Shown: positions 16,880-25,823 of the stretch, piece by piece
Numbering within the stretch: the stretch's first letter is position 1
Layout: each line of letters starts with the position of its first letter
Assembly: GCA_004172865.1 (NCBI GenBank)
Contig: SEBV01000018.1
Span: 1-64,000, forward strand
Length of the DNA stretch: 64,000 nucleotides
Source of the DNA: Gammaproteobacteria bacterium
GTDB taxonomy: Bacteria > Pseudomonadota > Gammaproteobacteria > Pseudomonadales > Cellvibrionaceae
Direction of reading: 5' to 3'
Notes under the pieces: model-generated
The model's database searches: none
Told to the model about the DNA's origin: nothing
What the model saw: the letters and a program-made list of their open reading frames with translations, nothing else
Position numbers and translations under genes: made by a program

Positions 16880-18037
16880 TTGATAAAGGCAATTTTGATA
16901 CTCGGCGGTTACGGAAATTTCGGCAAGCGCATTACCGAATCCTTAGCTAAACAATCAAATATTTGTTTGCTTGTCGCTGGGCGTAGCATTGAGAAAGCAA
17001 ATCAGCTTTGTGAAAAATTGCGTGCTGAAAATTGCCTCGCTGAATTAAGACCAGTTGCGTTGAATATTTTTAGCGAAAGCTTTTCACAAGAATTGAAATC
17101 ACTGCATCCATTTTTAGTGATTCACACCAGCGGGCCTTTTCAGGGACAGGATTATCGTGTGCCTCAGGCTTGTATTGACGCCGATGCACATTACATTGAC
17201 TTGGCTGATGATCGCCGGTTTGTATGTGATATTTCAACACTAGATGCACAAGCCAAAGCGAAAAATTTAGTTGTGGTAAGCGGTGCGAGTTCAGTACCGG
17301 GATTGTCTTCAACCGTAATAGATCATTTCGCTAAAGAATTTTCGCGCATTGATGCCGTTGATATCGCTATTGCTCCGGGTAATCGCGCGGAGCGCGGTGA
17401 AGCAACAGTTAAAGCTATTCTTTCCTATACCGGCCACAAAATAAAAATATTTGAAAATGGTGAATGGATAGATAAATTTGGTTGGATGTCGCCACGCAAA
17501 ATTGACTTTGGAAAAATCGTAGGGAAACGTTTATTGGCTAATGTAGATGTTCCCGATTTGGAGTTATTCCCTAAACATTATGCTCCGGTGAAAACCGTAA
17601 ATTTTCAAGCAGGTTTGGAGTTGGCTTTTTTACATTGGGGAATGGTGAGCATGGCATGGTTAGCAAAAAATGGACTTGTGAAAAATTGGGCGCCTTTAGT
17701 GAAACCTATTGTGGCAACCAGCAATTGGTTTATTCGTTTGGGCTCCGATGTTGGCGGCATGATGATTAAAATCAGCGGCATCGATAATCAGCAAAAGCCA
17801 AAAGAAATTCTGTGGCGATTAACAGCTGAGCATGGCGTTGGCCCCTATATTCCCACGCTCTCCGCTATTATTCTTGCGCAAAAATTAATTGCTAATGATG
17901 TGTTTATAGCAGGAGCGATGCCTTGCCTGGGATTGTATCCGCTAACGGATTTTGATGCACATGCAAAAAAATTGGGCATATATCATCAAACATTTTGCAA
18001 TGGTGTTGAGGTTAATGGAGAGATAGTAAATGGATAA
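16880..18037 (+). CDS. Saccharopine dehydrogenase-like NAD(P)-binding protein
   Basis: A 385-residue oxidoreductase-like protein. The N-terminal Rossmann motif LGGYGNFGKRI binds NAD(P); the region around ASSVPGLSSTV and the following alpha/beta domain match the saccharopine dehydrogenase/trans-acting enoyl reductase-like family. Translation appears to start at TTG (16880) with AAGGAAA upstream. It overlaps the next gene by 8 bp, forming an operon with DUF2269 and DoxX-like membrane proteins. The substrate is unknown; it is not lysine biosynthesis by context. Confidence 0.75.
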   Translation: MIKAILILGGYGNFGKRITESLAKQSNICLLVAGRSIEKANQLCEKLRAENCLAELRPVALNIFSESFSQELKSLHPFLVIHTSGPFQGQDYRVPQACIDADAHYIDLADDRRFVCDISTLDAQAKAKNLVVVSGASSVPGLSSTVIDHFAKEFSRIDAVDIAIAPGNRAERGEATVKAILSYTGHKIKIFENGEWIDKFGWMSPRKIDFGKIVGKRLLANVDVPDLELFPKHYAPVKTVNFQAGLELAFLHWGMVSMAWLAKNGLVKNWAPLVKPIVATSNWFIRLGSDVGGMMIKISGIDNQQKPKEILWRLTAEHGVGPYIPTLSAIILAQKLIANDVFIAGAMPCLGLYPLTDFDAHAKKLGIYHQTFCNGVEVNGEIVNG

Positions 18038-18503
18038 TTATTTATTACTTAAATATATTCATATCCTGTGCGCATTTGTTTTAGCGGGAACCGGTGCAGG
18101 CATCGCATTTTTTATGCTGATGGCAAGCCGCACTAAAAATATTGCGGTTATTGCCAGCACAGCGCGCACTGTTATTTTAGCGGATTGGATTTTTACAACG
18201 CCCGCTATTGTTGGCCAATTGGTTACCGGCATATTGCTAATGAAAAGATTAGGCTATAGTTTTGAAGCTCCCTGGTTTATGTCGGTTATTAGTTTGTTTA
18301 TATTTATTGGATGTTGTTGGCTTCCAGTAGTCTTTCTTCAATACCGCCTGAAAAAATTGGCGATTGAAGCTGAAATAACTGGTGTGTTAGATGAAAGATT
18401 TTATCGTGCAATGAAATATTGGATAGCATTGGGAATTCCAGCCTTCTCAGGAATTTTAATTATGCTGTGGTTAATGGTATTTAAACCGCTGGATATTATC
18501 TAA
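18030..18503 (+). CDS. DUF2269 integral membrane protein
   Basis: A 157-residue inner-membrane protein with four predicted helices (about 8-30, 48-72, 84-105, 130-152). The opening LLLKYIHILCAFVLAGTGAGIAFFM, with its His in the first helix, matches the DUF2269 family. Function is unknown. It overlaps the upstream dehydrogenase gene by 8 bp and the downstream DoxX-like gene by 1 bp, so the three are translationally coupled. Confidence 0.78.
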   Translation: MDNYLLLKYIHILCAFVLAGTGAGIAFFMLMASRTKNIAVIASTARTVILADWIFTTPAIVGQLVTGILLMKRLGYSFEAPWFMSVISLFIFIGCCWLPVVFLQYRLKKLAIEAEITGVLDERFYRAMKYWIALGIPAFSGILIMLWLMVFKPLDII

Positions 18504-18880
18504 TGATAAAAATTCCACGTCATATAGAATTCATTGCGCGAGTTAGCTTGAGTTTTTTGTGGCTCTTTACTGCAGTAACATCTTTTTGGTGGGGCAGAGA
18601 TATTGGTTACCATGTTTTAGCCCAACAACATATACAAGGTCATTTTGCTGATCTCTGTATTAATGCGGGAAGTCTTATGGATGCAGCCATAGGATTTTGG
18701 TTGTTAACAGGCCGACAACTTAAATGGTGTTACGGATTACAAATTATTTTAATTACTAGTTACAGTATTTTACTGTCACTTATCGCACCGGAATTTTGGT
18801 TACATCCCTTTGGGCCAATGACAAAAAATATTCCGATTATCGTATTGATTTTTGTGTTGATGAAATCTGAAACTTATTAA
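18503..18880 (+). CDS. DoxX-like membrane protein
   Basis: A 125-residue protein with four predicted membrane helices and the DoxX-like family opening IEFIARVSLSFLWLFTAVTSFWW. The start codon overlaps the stop of the DUF2269 gene. DoxX relatives are linked to quinone or redox chemistry, but no specific role is known for this one. Third gene of the dehydrogenase-DUF2269-DoxX operon; it ends 2 bp from the convergent alkA gene. Confidence 0.75.
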   Translation: MIKIPRHIEFIARVSLSFLWLFTAVTSFWWGRDIGYHVLAQQHIQGHFADLCINAGSLMDAAIGFWLLTGRQLKWCYGLQIILITSYSILLSLIAPEFWLHPFGPMTKNIPIIVLIFVLMKSETY

Positions 18881-18882
18881 AT

Positions 18883-19533
18883 TTATTTTTTCTTTTTAGT
18901 ATTCAACAATTCCGAAGCCCGCCATAAATACCAAGCGGCAATGGTGCGATAAGGACTGCAGAGCAAACCGACTTCTTGCATAGCTTTGCGGTTGGGTTGT
19001 TGTTCCAATTTTTTTAATAGGCGATAACCTTCGCGCACACCGAAATCGTCTATCGGAAAAATATCTATGCGTTCCAAGGTGTAAATCAGCAGCATTTCAA
19101 CGGTCCAGCGACCAATGCCTGGGAGTTGCGTTAAGCGTGTAATTAATTCTTCTTCGGGCATTTGTTCGGCGAGTGTACGGTTTGGAATTAAGCCGCTGAC
19201 TGCTCCGGCGGCAATAGCTTTTAACGTTGCGGTTTTGCGTGTTGAGAATCCGCAGGTGCGTAAGATTGTGTCATCCATAGCCAATAAAGTTTCAGGTGTG
19301 AGCCATAAACCCTGTGGATGAAGCGCCAGCAATCGGCCCAATATAGCTTCTGCGGCGCGGGCGTGAATTTGTTGATAGGCGACTGTGCGCACTAAAGCTT
19401 CATAGGGTTCGCGCTCGGGTTTTGGTTGATGAGTACAATCGCCCACAGCGGCGATAAGCGCAGCCCAATCACCATCAATGGCGGCGAGATGTTGCCCGGC
19501 GATTGCTTTAATATCTGGCTTCTTTTTCTTCAT
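18883..19533 (-). CDS. alkA: DNA-3-methyladenine glycosylase II
   Basis: A base-excision glycosylase removing alkylated purines. The helix-hairpin-helix LPGIGRWTVEM and the following IFPIDDFGVREG (catalytic Asp) define the HhH-GPD family. At 216 residues it is shorter than E. coli AlkA because it lacks the N-terminal TBP-like domain, like the MAG/AlkA short forms. It is divergent from ada, with which it shares the upstream region 19534-19715, so induction by methylated Ada is likely. Confidence 0.88.
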   Translation of the reverse strand: MKKKKPDIKAIAGQHLAAIDGDWAALIAAVGDCTHQPKPEREPYEALVRTVAYQQIHARAAEAILGRLLALHPQGLWLTPETLLAMDDTILRTCGFSTRKTATLKAIAAGAVSGLIPNRTLAEQMPEEELITRLTQLPGIGRWTVEMLLIYTLERIDIFPIDDFGVREGYRLLKKLEQQPNRKAMQEVGLLCSPYRTIAAWYLWRASELLNTKKKK

Positions 19534-19715
19534 CGAATATCGTATCCAGCATCAGAAAATTAAATGGCCGAAAGATTAACAAGCGCGCTCTGGATTTAAC
19601 ACTCTGTTTATTGCGCCCATCAACAAATTTGAACGCAAGATTCGGGGTGCGGCCATTGAACTCAACGCCTATAGTCACAATTCAAACTCCTGATGCTTAA
19701 GCGAACAAGACAGCT

Positions 19716-20804
19716 ATGAAAACATCCGAAAAACCAAGCGCTGTAAAAACTCTTGATGACCCGCGCTGGCAACGTGTGTTGGCGCGCGATATTTCGGCCG
19801 ATGGTACTTTCGTTTATGCGGTGGCGACTACAGGAATTTATTGTCGACCGTCGTGCGCGGCGCGTTTGGCTCGGCCCGAAAATGTTAGTTTTTATCTATC
19901 GCCAAATGAAGCCGAGTCAGCGGGTTTTCGTGCATGCAAACGTTGTAAGCCTGATCAGGCGCGTTCGCTGGATATTAATACCGAAAAAGTTGCGCACGCT
20001 TGCCGACTATTGGAAGCCTCCGAGTCAATTCCGAATTTGGAAACACTGGCTGAAAATGCTGAGCTGAGTAAATATCACTTCCAACGCCTGTTTAAAAGTA
20101 TCACTGGCGTAACGCCAAAAGCTTACGCGCAGGCGCATCGCGCACAAAAATTGCGCGAACAACTTAGTGAGGGTAATGCAGTGACCGACGCTATTTATGC
20201 CGCAGGCTATAATGCTAACAGCCGATTTTATGCAGAGGCCGATAAAGTGTTGGGAATGACAGCCAGTGAATTTCGCAAAGGTGGCGTAAATGCCGTGATT
20301 AAATTTGCGCTGGGTGAATGCTCGCTGGGAAGTATTTTGGTTGCGCAAAGTGATCGTGGAATTTGTGCGATTCAATTGGGTGATGATCCGCAAGTTTTAT
20401 TGCAAGAATTACAGGATCGTTTTCCAAAAGCTGAACTCATCGGGGCAGATATAGATTTTGAAAAAACAGTAGCGCAAGTTGTAGGTTTTATTGAAACACC
20501 GACGCGTGGGTTAGATTTACCTTTGGATATTCGCGGCACCGCTTTCCAGCAGCGAGTATGGCAAGCGCTCACAGAAATTCCATTAGGCACAACAGCGAGC
20601 TACACTGAAATTGCACAGCGCATTGGTGCGCCTAAAGCATTTCGTGCGGTGGCAATGGCGTGCGGCGCGAATAGTTTGGCGGTTGTAATTCCCTGCCATC
20701 GCGTTGTACGCAACGATGGTAATCTCTCTGGCTATCGCTGGGGAGTCGAACGTAAACAAACCTTGCTGAATAACGAATCTCGGTATGCAAAAAACAATGT
20801 GTAA
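19716..20804 (+). CDS. ada: Ada: adaptive-response regulator and methyltransferase
   Basis: A 362-residue three-part protein. The N-terminal zinc domain has Cys43, Cys47, Cys74 and Cys77 (first is the phosphotriester methyl acceptor); an AraC-type HTH follows (LETLAENAELSKYHFQRLFKSITG); the C-terminal O6-methylguanine transferase has the active-site PCHRVV near residue 328. Methylated Ada activates ada, alkA and alkB. It lies divergent from alkA and 27 bp before alkB. A sequence GATTAACAAGCGCGC about 135 bp upstream recalls an Ada box but is not a firm match. Confidence 0.95.
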   Translation: MKTSEKPSAVKTLDDPRWQRVLARDISADGTFVYAVATTGIYCRPSCAARLARPENVSFYLSPNEAESAGFRACKRCKPDQARSLDINTEKVAHACRLLEASESIPNLETLAENAELSKYHFQRLFKSITGVTPKAYAQAHRAQKLREQLSEGNAVTDAIYAAGYNANSRFYAEADKVLGMTASEFRKGGVNAVIKFALGECSLGSILVAQSDRGICAIQLGDDPQVLLQELQDRFPKAELIGADIDFEKTVAQVVGFIETPTRGLDLPLDIRGTAFQQRVWQALTEIPLGTTASYTEIAQRIGAPKAFRAVAMACGANSLAVVIPCHRVVRNDGNLSGYRWGVERKQTLLNNESRYAKNNV

Positions 20805-20831
20805 TTTAATAGTTCAATGAATTTGGTTTAA

Positions 20832-21479
20832 ATGAATCTCGATTTATTTGCTGATAACAAAACGCAAACACGCGAAAAAATTTGCGAAGGCGCAATGCTG
20901 CTTCATGGTTTTGCGTTGCCGCAGGAAAGCGAATTATTACGCGATATTAACACCGTTATTTTGATCATGCCGCCGCGCCAAATGTTTACACCAAGTGGTT
21001 TACCTATGTCGGTTACTACGACAAGTTGTGGTGATGCTGGTTGGGTGAGTGATGCAAGAGGCTATCGCTATTCAAAACGCGATGCACAATCACAACAACG
21101 TTGGCCCGCGATGCCGAAGAGTTTTTTTACGCTTGCCACACAAGCCGCGCGTGAAGCAGGTTTTGAAAATTTTTTGCCAGATTCCTGTTTAATAAATCGT
21201 TATACAGTGGGTGCGAAGATGTCGTTGCATCAAGATAAAGATGAGAAGGATTTTTCGCAGCCGATTGTTTCAGTATCTTTAGGTTTACCGGCGACGTTTT
21301 TATTGGGCGGGTTAGCGCGTACCGATAAAACGACTAAAATTCCACTGACTCATGGCGATGTGATTGTATGGGGCGCACGTGCGCGCTTATTTTTTCACGG
21401 AGTATTGCCGATTAAAGCTGGCTCTCATCCAATCCTGGGTGAACAACGAATTAATTTAACTTTTCGCAAAGCGCTGTAA
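20832..21479 (+). CDS. alkB: AlkB alpha-ketoglutarate-dependent DNA repair dioxygenase
   Basis: AlkB oxidatively removes methyl groups from 1-methyladenine and 3-methylcytosine in DNA using Fe(II) and 2-oxoglutarate. The 215-residue product has the iron ligands His133, Asp135 and His189, and the 2-oxoglutarate arginines Arg206 and Arg212. The conserved MSLHQDKDE motif is intact. It follows ada by 27 bp in the same operon. Confidence 0.95.
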   Translation: MNLDLFADNKTQTREKICEGAMLLHGFALPQESELLRDINTVILIMPPRQMFTPSGLPMSVTTTSCGDAGWVSDARGYRYSKRDAQSQQRWPAMPKSFFTLATQAAREAGFENFLPDSCLINRYTVGAKMSLHQDKDEKDFSQPIVSVSLGLPATFLLGGLARTDKTTKIPLTHGDVIVWGARARLFFHGVLPIKAGSHPILGEQRINLTFRKAL

Positions 21480-21525
21480 TTTTTAAAGCCCTGTGATTTC
21501 AAAACAGCCAGGACACACTATAAAA

Positions 21526-22287
21526 ATGATAATTACTTGCCCAAAATGCCATTACCAGCGTCAAACTATAGATACGCAAGTCAACGCGGCTATTTGCCCA
21601 GCTTGCGGGATTGTGTATGAAAAATGGTTGGCTCGCCAAGCTGGTGTTAAAACAGCGCCGGAAAATAAATTAGAAGCTGATGCCACAGAATTCGACGAAG
21701 TTGAAAAACGCGAAAGCTTTCGAGAATTTATTTCATATGTTCCAGAAAGTATTGATCCCGCAGTTTTTTGGACACGCGCTATCACACTCGCTGGATTTGC
21801 GCTCTGGGGATTTTATTTTATAAGCGCTGGTGTAGATTGGGAAAAAATTGGCGGTTCATTTTTACACGGGGTCAATTTAGCCTTTCACGAATTTGGTCAT
21901 ATCTTTTTTTCGCCCCTCGGTCATTTTATGATGATTCTTGGCGGCAGCTTGTTTCAAATATTGTTGCCGTTCTGCCTGATGGGCGTATTTATGATTAAGC
22001 AAAGGGATAACTTCGCAGCGAGTATTATGCTGTGGTGGTGCGGACAAAACTTTATTGACGTGTCGCCTTATATTGACGACGCGCAATATCGTGCTTTGCC
22101 TTTAGTGGGCGGCGGCGGTGAAGAATCCCACGATTGGGGTAATTTATTGACCATAATGAACTTGCTTGAAAAAACCCACAAAATTTCCCATGCGTGTTTT
22201 TATATTGGCTGCGCGATAATTATCGTTGCATTAGCCTGGGGGTTTACTATTTTGCGGTTGCAGAAGAAAAATTTAATGGCTCACTAA
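21526..22287 (+). CDS. Zinc-ribbon membrane protein with intramembrane HEFGH motif
   Basis: A 253-residue protein I do not recognise by name. From the ATG at 21526, an N-terminal zinc ribbon has Cys5, Cys8, Cys24 and Cys27. After a charged linker there are four predicted membrane helices; the second contains HEFGH at 121-125, a zinc-metalloprotease signature of the kind found in M50-like intramembrane proteins, followed by another His-containing helix. A GTG 33 bases upstream is in frame, but the ribbon at the extreme N-terminus favours 21526. It follows alkB by 46 bp and may share its transcript. Function unknown; protease activity is inferred only from HExxH. Confidence 0.6.
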   Translation: MIITCPKCHYQRQTIDTQVNAAICPACGIVYEKWLARQAGVKTAPENKLEADATEFDEVEKRESFREFISYVPESIDPAVFWTRAITLAGFALWGFYFISAGVDWEKIGGSFLHGVNLAFHEFGHIFFSPLGHFMMILGGSLFQILLPFCLMGVFMIKQRDNFAASIMLWWCGQNFIDVSPYIDDAQYRALPLVGGGGEESHDWGNLLTIMNLLEKTHKISHACFYIGCAIIIVALAWGFTILRLQKKNLMAH

Positions 22288-22321
22288 TGATAGTGAGCCA
22301 TTAATTTATTTGCTCGTAAAC

Positions 22322-23542
22322 TTATTGCCTTAAAAAATATTTTTCGGTGCTGTTGGGTTCACTTTTGCGAATAAATAATCGCCGCTCAGCTTCGATACCT
22401 AATAAGACTTGAAACACATCGCCCAGGATTGCTCGGGAAGAATAATAGCCATGGCCTAATCCTAATGATGGCGCGTCCACCAAACTCACATTAATAGAAT
22501 CGATTTTTTCGGAAAACGCGCAAGCGCCAAAACGTGGGTTTTTGTTGTAAAACTCGGATGCAGTCATAGCTCTGTCATTGTAAGAACAATAAATAGTAAT
22601 GCGCTTGCTATTGTCTTTCACCATATCTGCAATATTAATAAACTCATCGGCCGCAAAATCCGGCGCATTTAAAATTAGCTCGTTGATGATTTTTGCATCC
22701 GGGTTGAGCGTAGAGAAATCTCGCAAGGCAGGCAATACGATTTGATGACCCATTGAATGAACAACGAGATTCACTTTTAAATTATTTAACTTCAGTTGAT
22801 TTAAAAAGTCTTTAAACGCACCTATAGATTCTTTGGCATTTTTTAAATTGCTGTCGTAAGTGCGCGTAATCATTTGCTCATCCAAAAAGCCATCGCCAGC
22901 GCCCGCAGGCCATGAGAATAAAACGATAGGGCCCTGGTATTTTAAATCGTAGGCAATTTGCGACGCTCTCAACACCGCATCTTCATAACGCAAATTAAAA
23001 CCGTGAACAAATACCAGTGGGTAACGATCGGTTTTTTTCAGGTATTCAAACATAGCCGCTTGCGTCAACGTTCTTGAATTCAGGATTTTAAAAAATTCGT
23101 GAGAAGATTGCCGGCCATCTTTCGCGAGCGGAATTTGCCCAGTGCTATGATTTTTCGGTACATTTATTTTGCAAACACCAAAATGCGCCGAGGTGTCTGG
23201 CGTTACGCCGAGTTGATCATTGGTGCAACCAAAGTTTTCAGTTTTTAGTTTGCGGTTAGTGATCACCAAAACATCAATGGCGCGAGTATCAGAATAATTT
23301 TCGATAAAATAATTGCCCCAAATTTTGCTCAGGCTTTTTTGAAATTCATCGTCAAAATTTGGTGGTGGCGTAGGGTCAACTGGTGGAGCGAGAGGCGGCT
23401 TTGCTTCAGCGACTGTTTTGTCAGATAAGGAAAACGGTGATTTAATTTTTGCCGGTAAACCACCACACCCGCTTAACACGATTACAAAAGCCATCAACGA
23501 CGCTAATTTCATAAAGCCCTGTTTCATAAAGCCCTTTCTCAT
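22322..23542 (-). CDS. Lipoprotein alpha/beta-hydrolase (DUF900 family)
   Basis: A lipoprotein of up to 406 residues. The lipobox LSGC places lipidated Cys at residue 26 from the longest start. The hydrolase domain shows VHGFNLRYEDAVLRA (oxyanion region), FSWPAG and the nucleophile elbow VHSMGH, matching the DUF900 esterase-like family. Three in-frame ATGs (23542, 23527, 23512) each follow an AGGGCTT binding site, created by tandem duplication; the third gives the most ordinary signal peptide. Substrate unknown. It is convergent with the zinc-ribbon membrane gene. Confidence 0.75.
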   Translation of the reverse strand: MRKGFMKQGFMKLASLMAFVIVLSGCGGLPAKIKSPFSLSDKTVAEAKPPLAPPVDPTPPPNFDDEFQKSLSKIWGNYFIENYSDTRAIDVLVITNRKLKTENFGCTNDQLGVTPDTSAHFGVCKINVPKNHSTGQIPLAKDGRQSSHEFFKILNSRTLTQAAMFEYLKKTDRYPLVFVHGFNLRYEDAVLRASQIAYDLKYQGPIVLFSWPAGAGDGFLDEQMITRTYDSNLKNAKESIGAFKDFLNQLKLNNLKVNLVVHSMGHQIVLPALRDFSTLNPDAKIINELILNAPDFAADEFINIADMVKDNSKRITIYCSYNDRAMTASEFYNKNPRFGACAFSEKIDSINVSLVDAPSLGLGHGYYSSRAILGDVFQVLLGIEAERRLFIRKSEPNSTEKYFLRQ

Positions 23543-23551
23543 AAAAGCCCT
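23510..23551 (-). repeat. Triplicated ribosome-binding-site/start-codon unit
   Basis: On the minus strand the unit AGGGCTTTATGA (first copy AGGGCTTTTATGA) occurs three times at 15-bp spacing. Each has its own Shine-Dalgarno-like AGGG and an in-frame ATG (23542, 23527, 23512). Confidence 0.8.
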
Positions 23552-23719
23552 GCCTTTAAGTTAATGCGCGCAATCATATTACCTGGCAAAAAATATAACC
23601 AGCACATGCCCAAGATTCGATTTAGAAGTCGATACCTAGATGTGAATGTTTGCGTGGAATTTGCGGCTGGGTTGGATGCTTTAGAAATCTATTGCTTGTG
23701 GAATTTTTATCCACACCCC

Positions 23720-23756
23720 AAAAAGCCGCCGTGCATTTTGTGCAGCGGCGGCTTTA
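23720..23756 (-). terminator. Terminator downstream of the GH9 gene
   Basis: AAAGCCGCCG pairs with CGGCGGCTTT (one-base register shift tolerated) around a TGCATTTTGTGCA-type loop, with a T run on the minus strand, just after the GH9 stop codon. Confidence 0.75.
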
Positions 23757-23770
23757 CGAGAGCTGAATCA

Positions 23771-25606
23771 TTAATGCGTTAAGACTTGTAGCGCGGCGCT
23801 CACATAAACTAGCGGCGCATTCCAGTTGATGGCGATTTCATTGCTGGCGTAGCTGCAGGTGTCGTCCAGATAAGATTTCGCCGGAAGGTTTGATGGATAA
23901 GGTGCAGTGCAACCCGCTTTATCCTGTTGGCCGGGATTGGGGCCGCCCGCTAAAAAGCCGGGAATTGAACCTGGCACTGTGTCCGCCACTGAGGGACGAT
24001 GATGAATATTTTGCGGTGTGCGCACGCCAAAACCGGTGACGAAAGAATAATCGGTAGCATTACGACCGAGTATATAATCCAGCAAAGATTGCGCAGCTTT
24101 CAGGTAATCGGTTTTGGTGTTATCCAGCTCGTAAGCCACGGTCAGCATCATGGCTTTATTGAGTGCGCCCGAGTTGCTGCCCCAGTTAAAATCGCCGTTG
24201 ACCAGCGGCACACCATAACCAGAAGCCGGTTTTTGAGCTGCGATACCGGACGCGAGCCCATCCAAACGACTTTTGATAAGCGCTTTATCGGCAGCGCTGG
24301 TAAGCGAGTTGATGTTATGCGCGAGTGATATCCACCCCAGCGACTTCACACCGCCCCAAGAAGGCACGTCTGCCGTAACCGAAGTTGGATTAAGCGCGGT
24401 GTAGTAAGCGTTATCTTTGGTGGTGATATAGAGTTCCGCCGCTGCCCAAGCGAATTCATCGGTCGCATCCATATCACCGTAACCGCCGGTGGAAATATCG
24501 GCAGGCTGATCATAATAAATCGCCGGATTAGCTTTCGCCCAAGCCCAAGCCGCCTTGGCCGCATTTAGCATTTTGGCGGAAACACCGGGGTAAGTTGATT
24601 CGTAGGGAGCGTAAATACGACTTGCCGCTGCCATGACGGCTGCAAAGTCCAGCGTCGCTGCGGTTGCTTTTTGCACGACGTAACGATCTGCGGTATCCGC
24701 ATTTGGCATAACGAATCCGCTAAAGGCTTTGCTGGTGAGCTTGTGATAAACGCCACCGTCGTTAGGATCTTGCATCGCCAACATCCACTCCAAATTCCAC
24801 ATGGCTTCGTTGAGCACATCGGGAACAGCATCGTTACTTTCGGGGATGTTGAGATTTTGCGCGTTGAAATAAGTCGGGTAAGCCTCATAGGCCGCAAGCA
24901 AGCTGTAGGTGCTGATGCCTGAGTTCACGATATAAAGATTGTAATCGCCAGCGTCGTACCAGCCTTTGGGTGCAGAGATAACCGTGTTTTCGGGGCGCAA
25001 GCTTGTGGCGGCGGATTTGTGGATGTAAACCTTGGTATCTGCATGGCCAGCAGCGCGTTTGTAAACGCCTGCGTTAGCTTCCAATAATTCAGCGCTTGCG
25101 CGGTTAAAGTAGAAGGCTTTGATAGCGCCCGCATTAAGCGCATCGTAAGCATTGGCGGCGATTTTAAAACTGGCAGGGTTCTGGACTCCAGCGACTGACA
25201 GTGAGTAATCCCCTGCTGCAGTAATTGATGAGAAATCTGCAAGCTTTACCGATTCCGCCGACGGCGCCCAGGTTTGTGCCTCGCTGAGATTACCCGTGAG
25301 CACCACTGAGTTATCGCTCACTTTAGTCACGGTGAAACTGGTTGCGGCTACCGCAGGCACAACCGCAAGCTTCTCGGCGTTAGGTTTGTAACCAATCTGG
25401 TTCAGTTTGATAAGTGCTGCCACGCCCGCTGCGCTCGAACTTGCGCCAGCGGAACTGTTGCTTGAACTCCCCAGAGAGATAGTCGAACTGGCAGCGATAG
25501 AACTTGGCGTGGATGGCTTTGAAGATCCACCGCTACTGCCACACGCGGCTAAAAGTGAACTCAGGGTTAAAAGACTCACATATTGAAAAGCAGATTGTCT
25601 GAACAT
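23771..25606 (-). CDS. GH9 endoglucanase, lipoprotein
   Basis: A 611-residue cellulase anchored by lipidation at Cys22 (LLAAC). A Ser-rich linker (about 24-60) leads to an N-terminal Ig-like CelD_N domain (about 65-150, starting LIKLNQIGYKPNAEKLAVV), then the (alpha/alpha)6 GH9 catalytic domain. The GWYDAGDYN motif holds the two general-base aspartates, and Glu590 in NEIAINWNAP is the catalytic acid. HHRP near residue 530 is the substrate-binding His region. GH9 enzymes of this layout cut beta-1,4-glucan; lipidation suggests an outer-membrane enzyme acting on imported oligosaccharides. Monocistronic. Confidence 0.92.
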   Translation of the reverse strand: MFRQSAFQYVSLLTLSSLLAACGSSGGSSKPSTPSSIAASSTISLGSSSNSSAGASSSAAGVAALIKLNQIGYKPNAEKLAVVPAVAATSFTVTKVSDNSVVLTGNLSEAQTWAPSAESVKLADFSSITAAGDYSLSVAGVQNPASFKIAANAYDALNAGAIKAFYFNRASAELLEANAGVYKRAAGHADTKVYIHKSAATSLRPENTVISAPKGWYDAGDYNLYIVNSGISTYSLLAAYEAYPTYFNAQNLNIPESNDAVPDVLNEAMWNLEWMLAMQDPNDGGVYHKLTSKAFSGFVMPNADTADRYVVQKATAATLDFAAVMAAASRIYAPYESTYPGVSAKMLNAAKAAWAWAKANPAIYYDQPADISTGGYGDMDATDEFAWAAAELYITTKDNAYYTALNPTSVTADVPSWGGVKSLGWISLAHNINSLTSAADKALIKSRLDGLASGIAAQKPASGYGVPLVNGDFNWGSNSGALNKAMMLTVAYELDNTKTDYLKAAQSLLDYILGRNATDYSFVTGFGVRTPQNIHHRPSVADTVPGSIPGFLAGGPNPGQQDKAGCTAPYPSNLPAKSYLDDTCSYASNEIAINWNAPLVYVSAALQVLTH

Positions 25607-25823
25607 AATTATTCTCGTTGTTGTGTCATGTTGGTTTATCGAAAAGGCTCATTGAAAAGCGCTGTCGAAAAAGAGCTGCGTTCAGGTCAGTGCTAAATCG
25701 CAGGAAATAGATGCTAGTAATCTGCCACCCAAGTAGCAATTCACTTTAGGTTAAAAGCATGTAAAGAAACGCAATTGCACCTACTCGTGTTCGGCTCGTT
25801 TCGCTTCCCGTATACTCGCGCCC

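Noticed and set aside
19534-19715. Definite Ada box between alkA and ada
   Set aside because: A GATTAACAAGCGCGC segment is suggestive but does not match the known box well enough to annotate.
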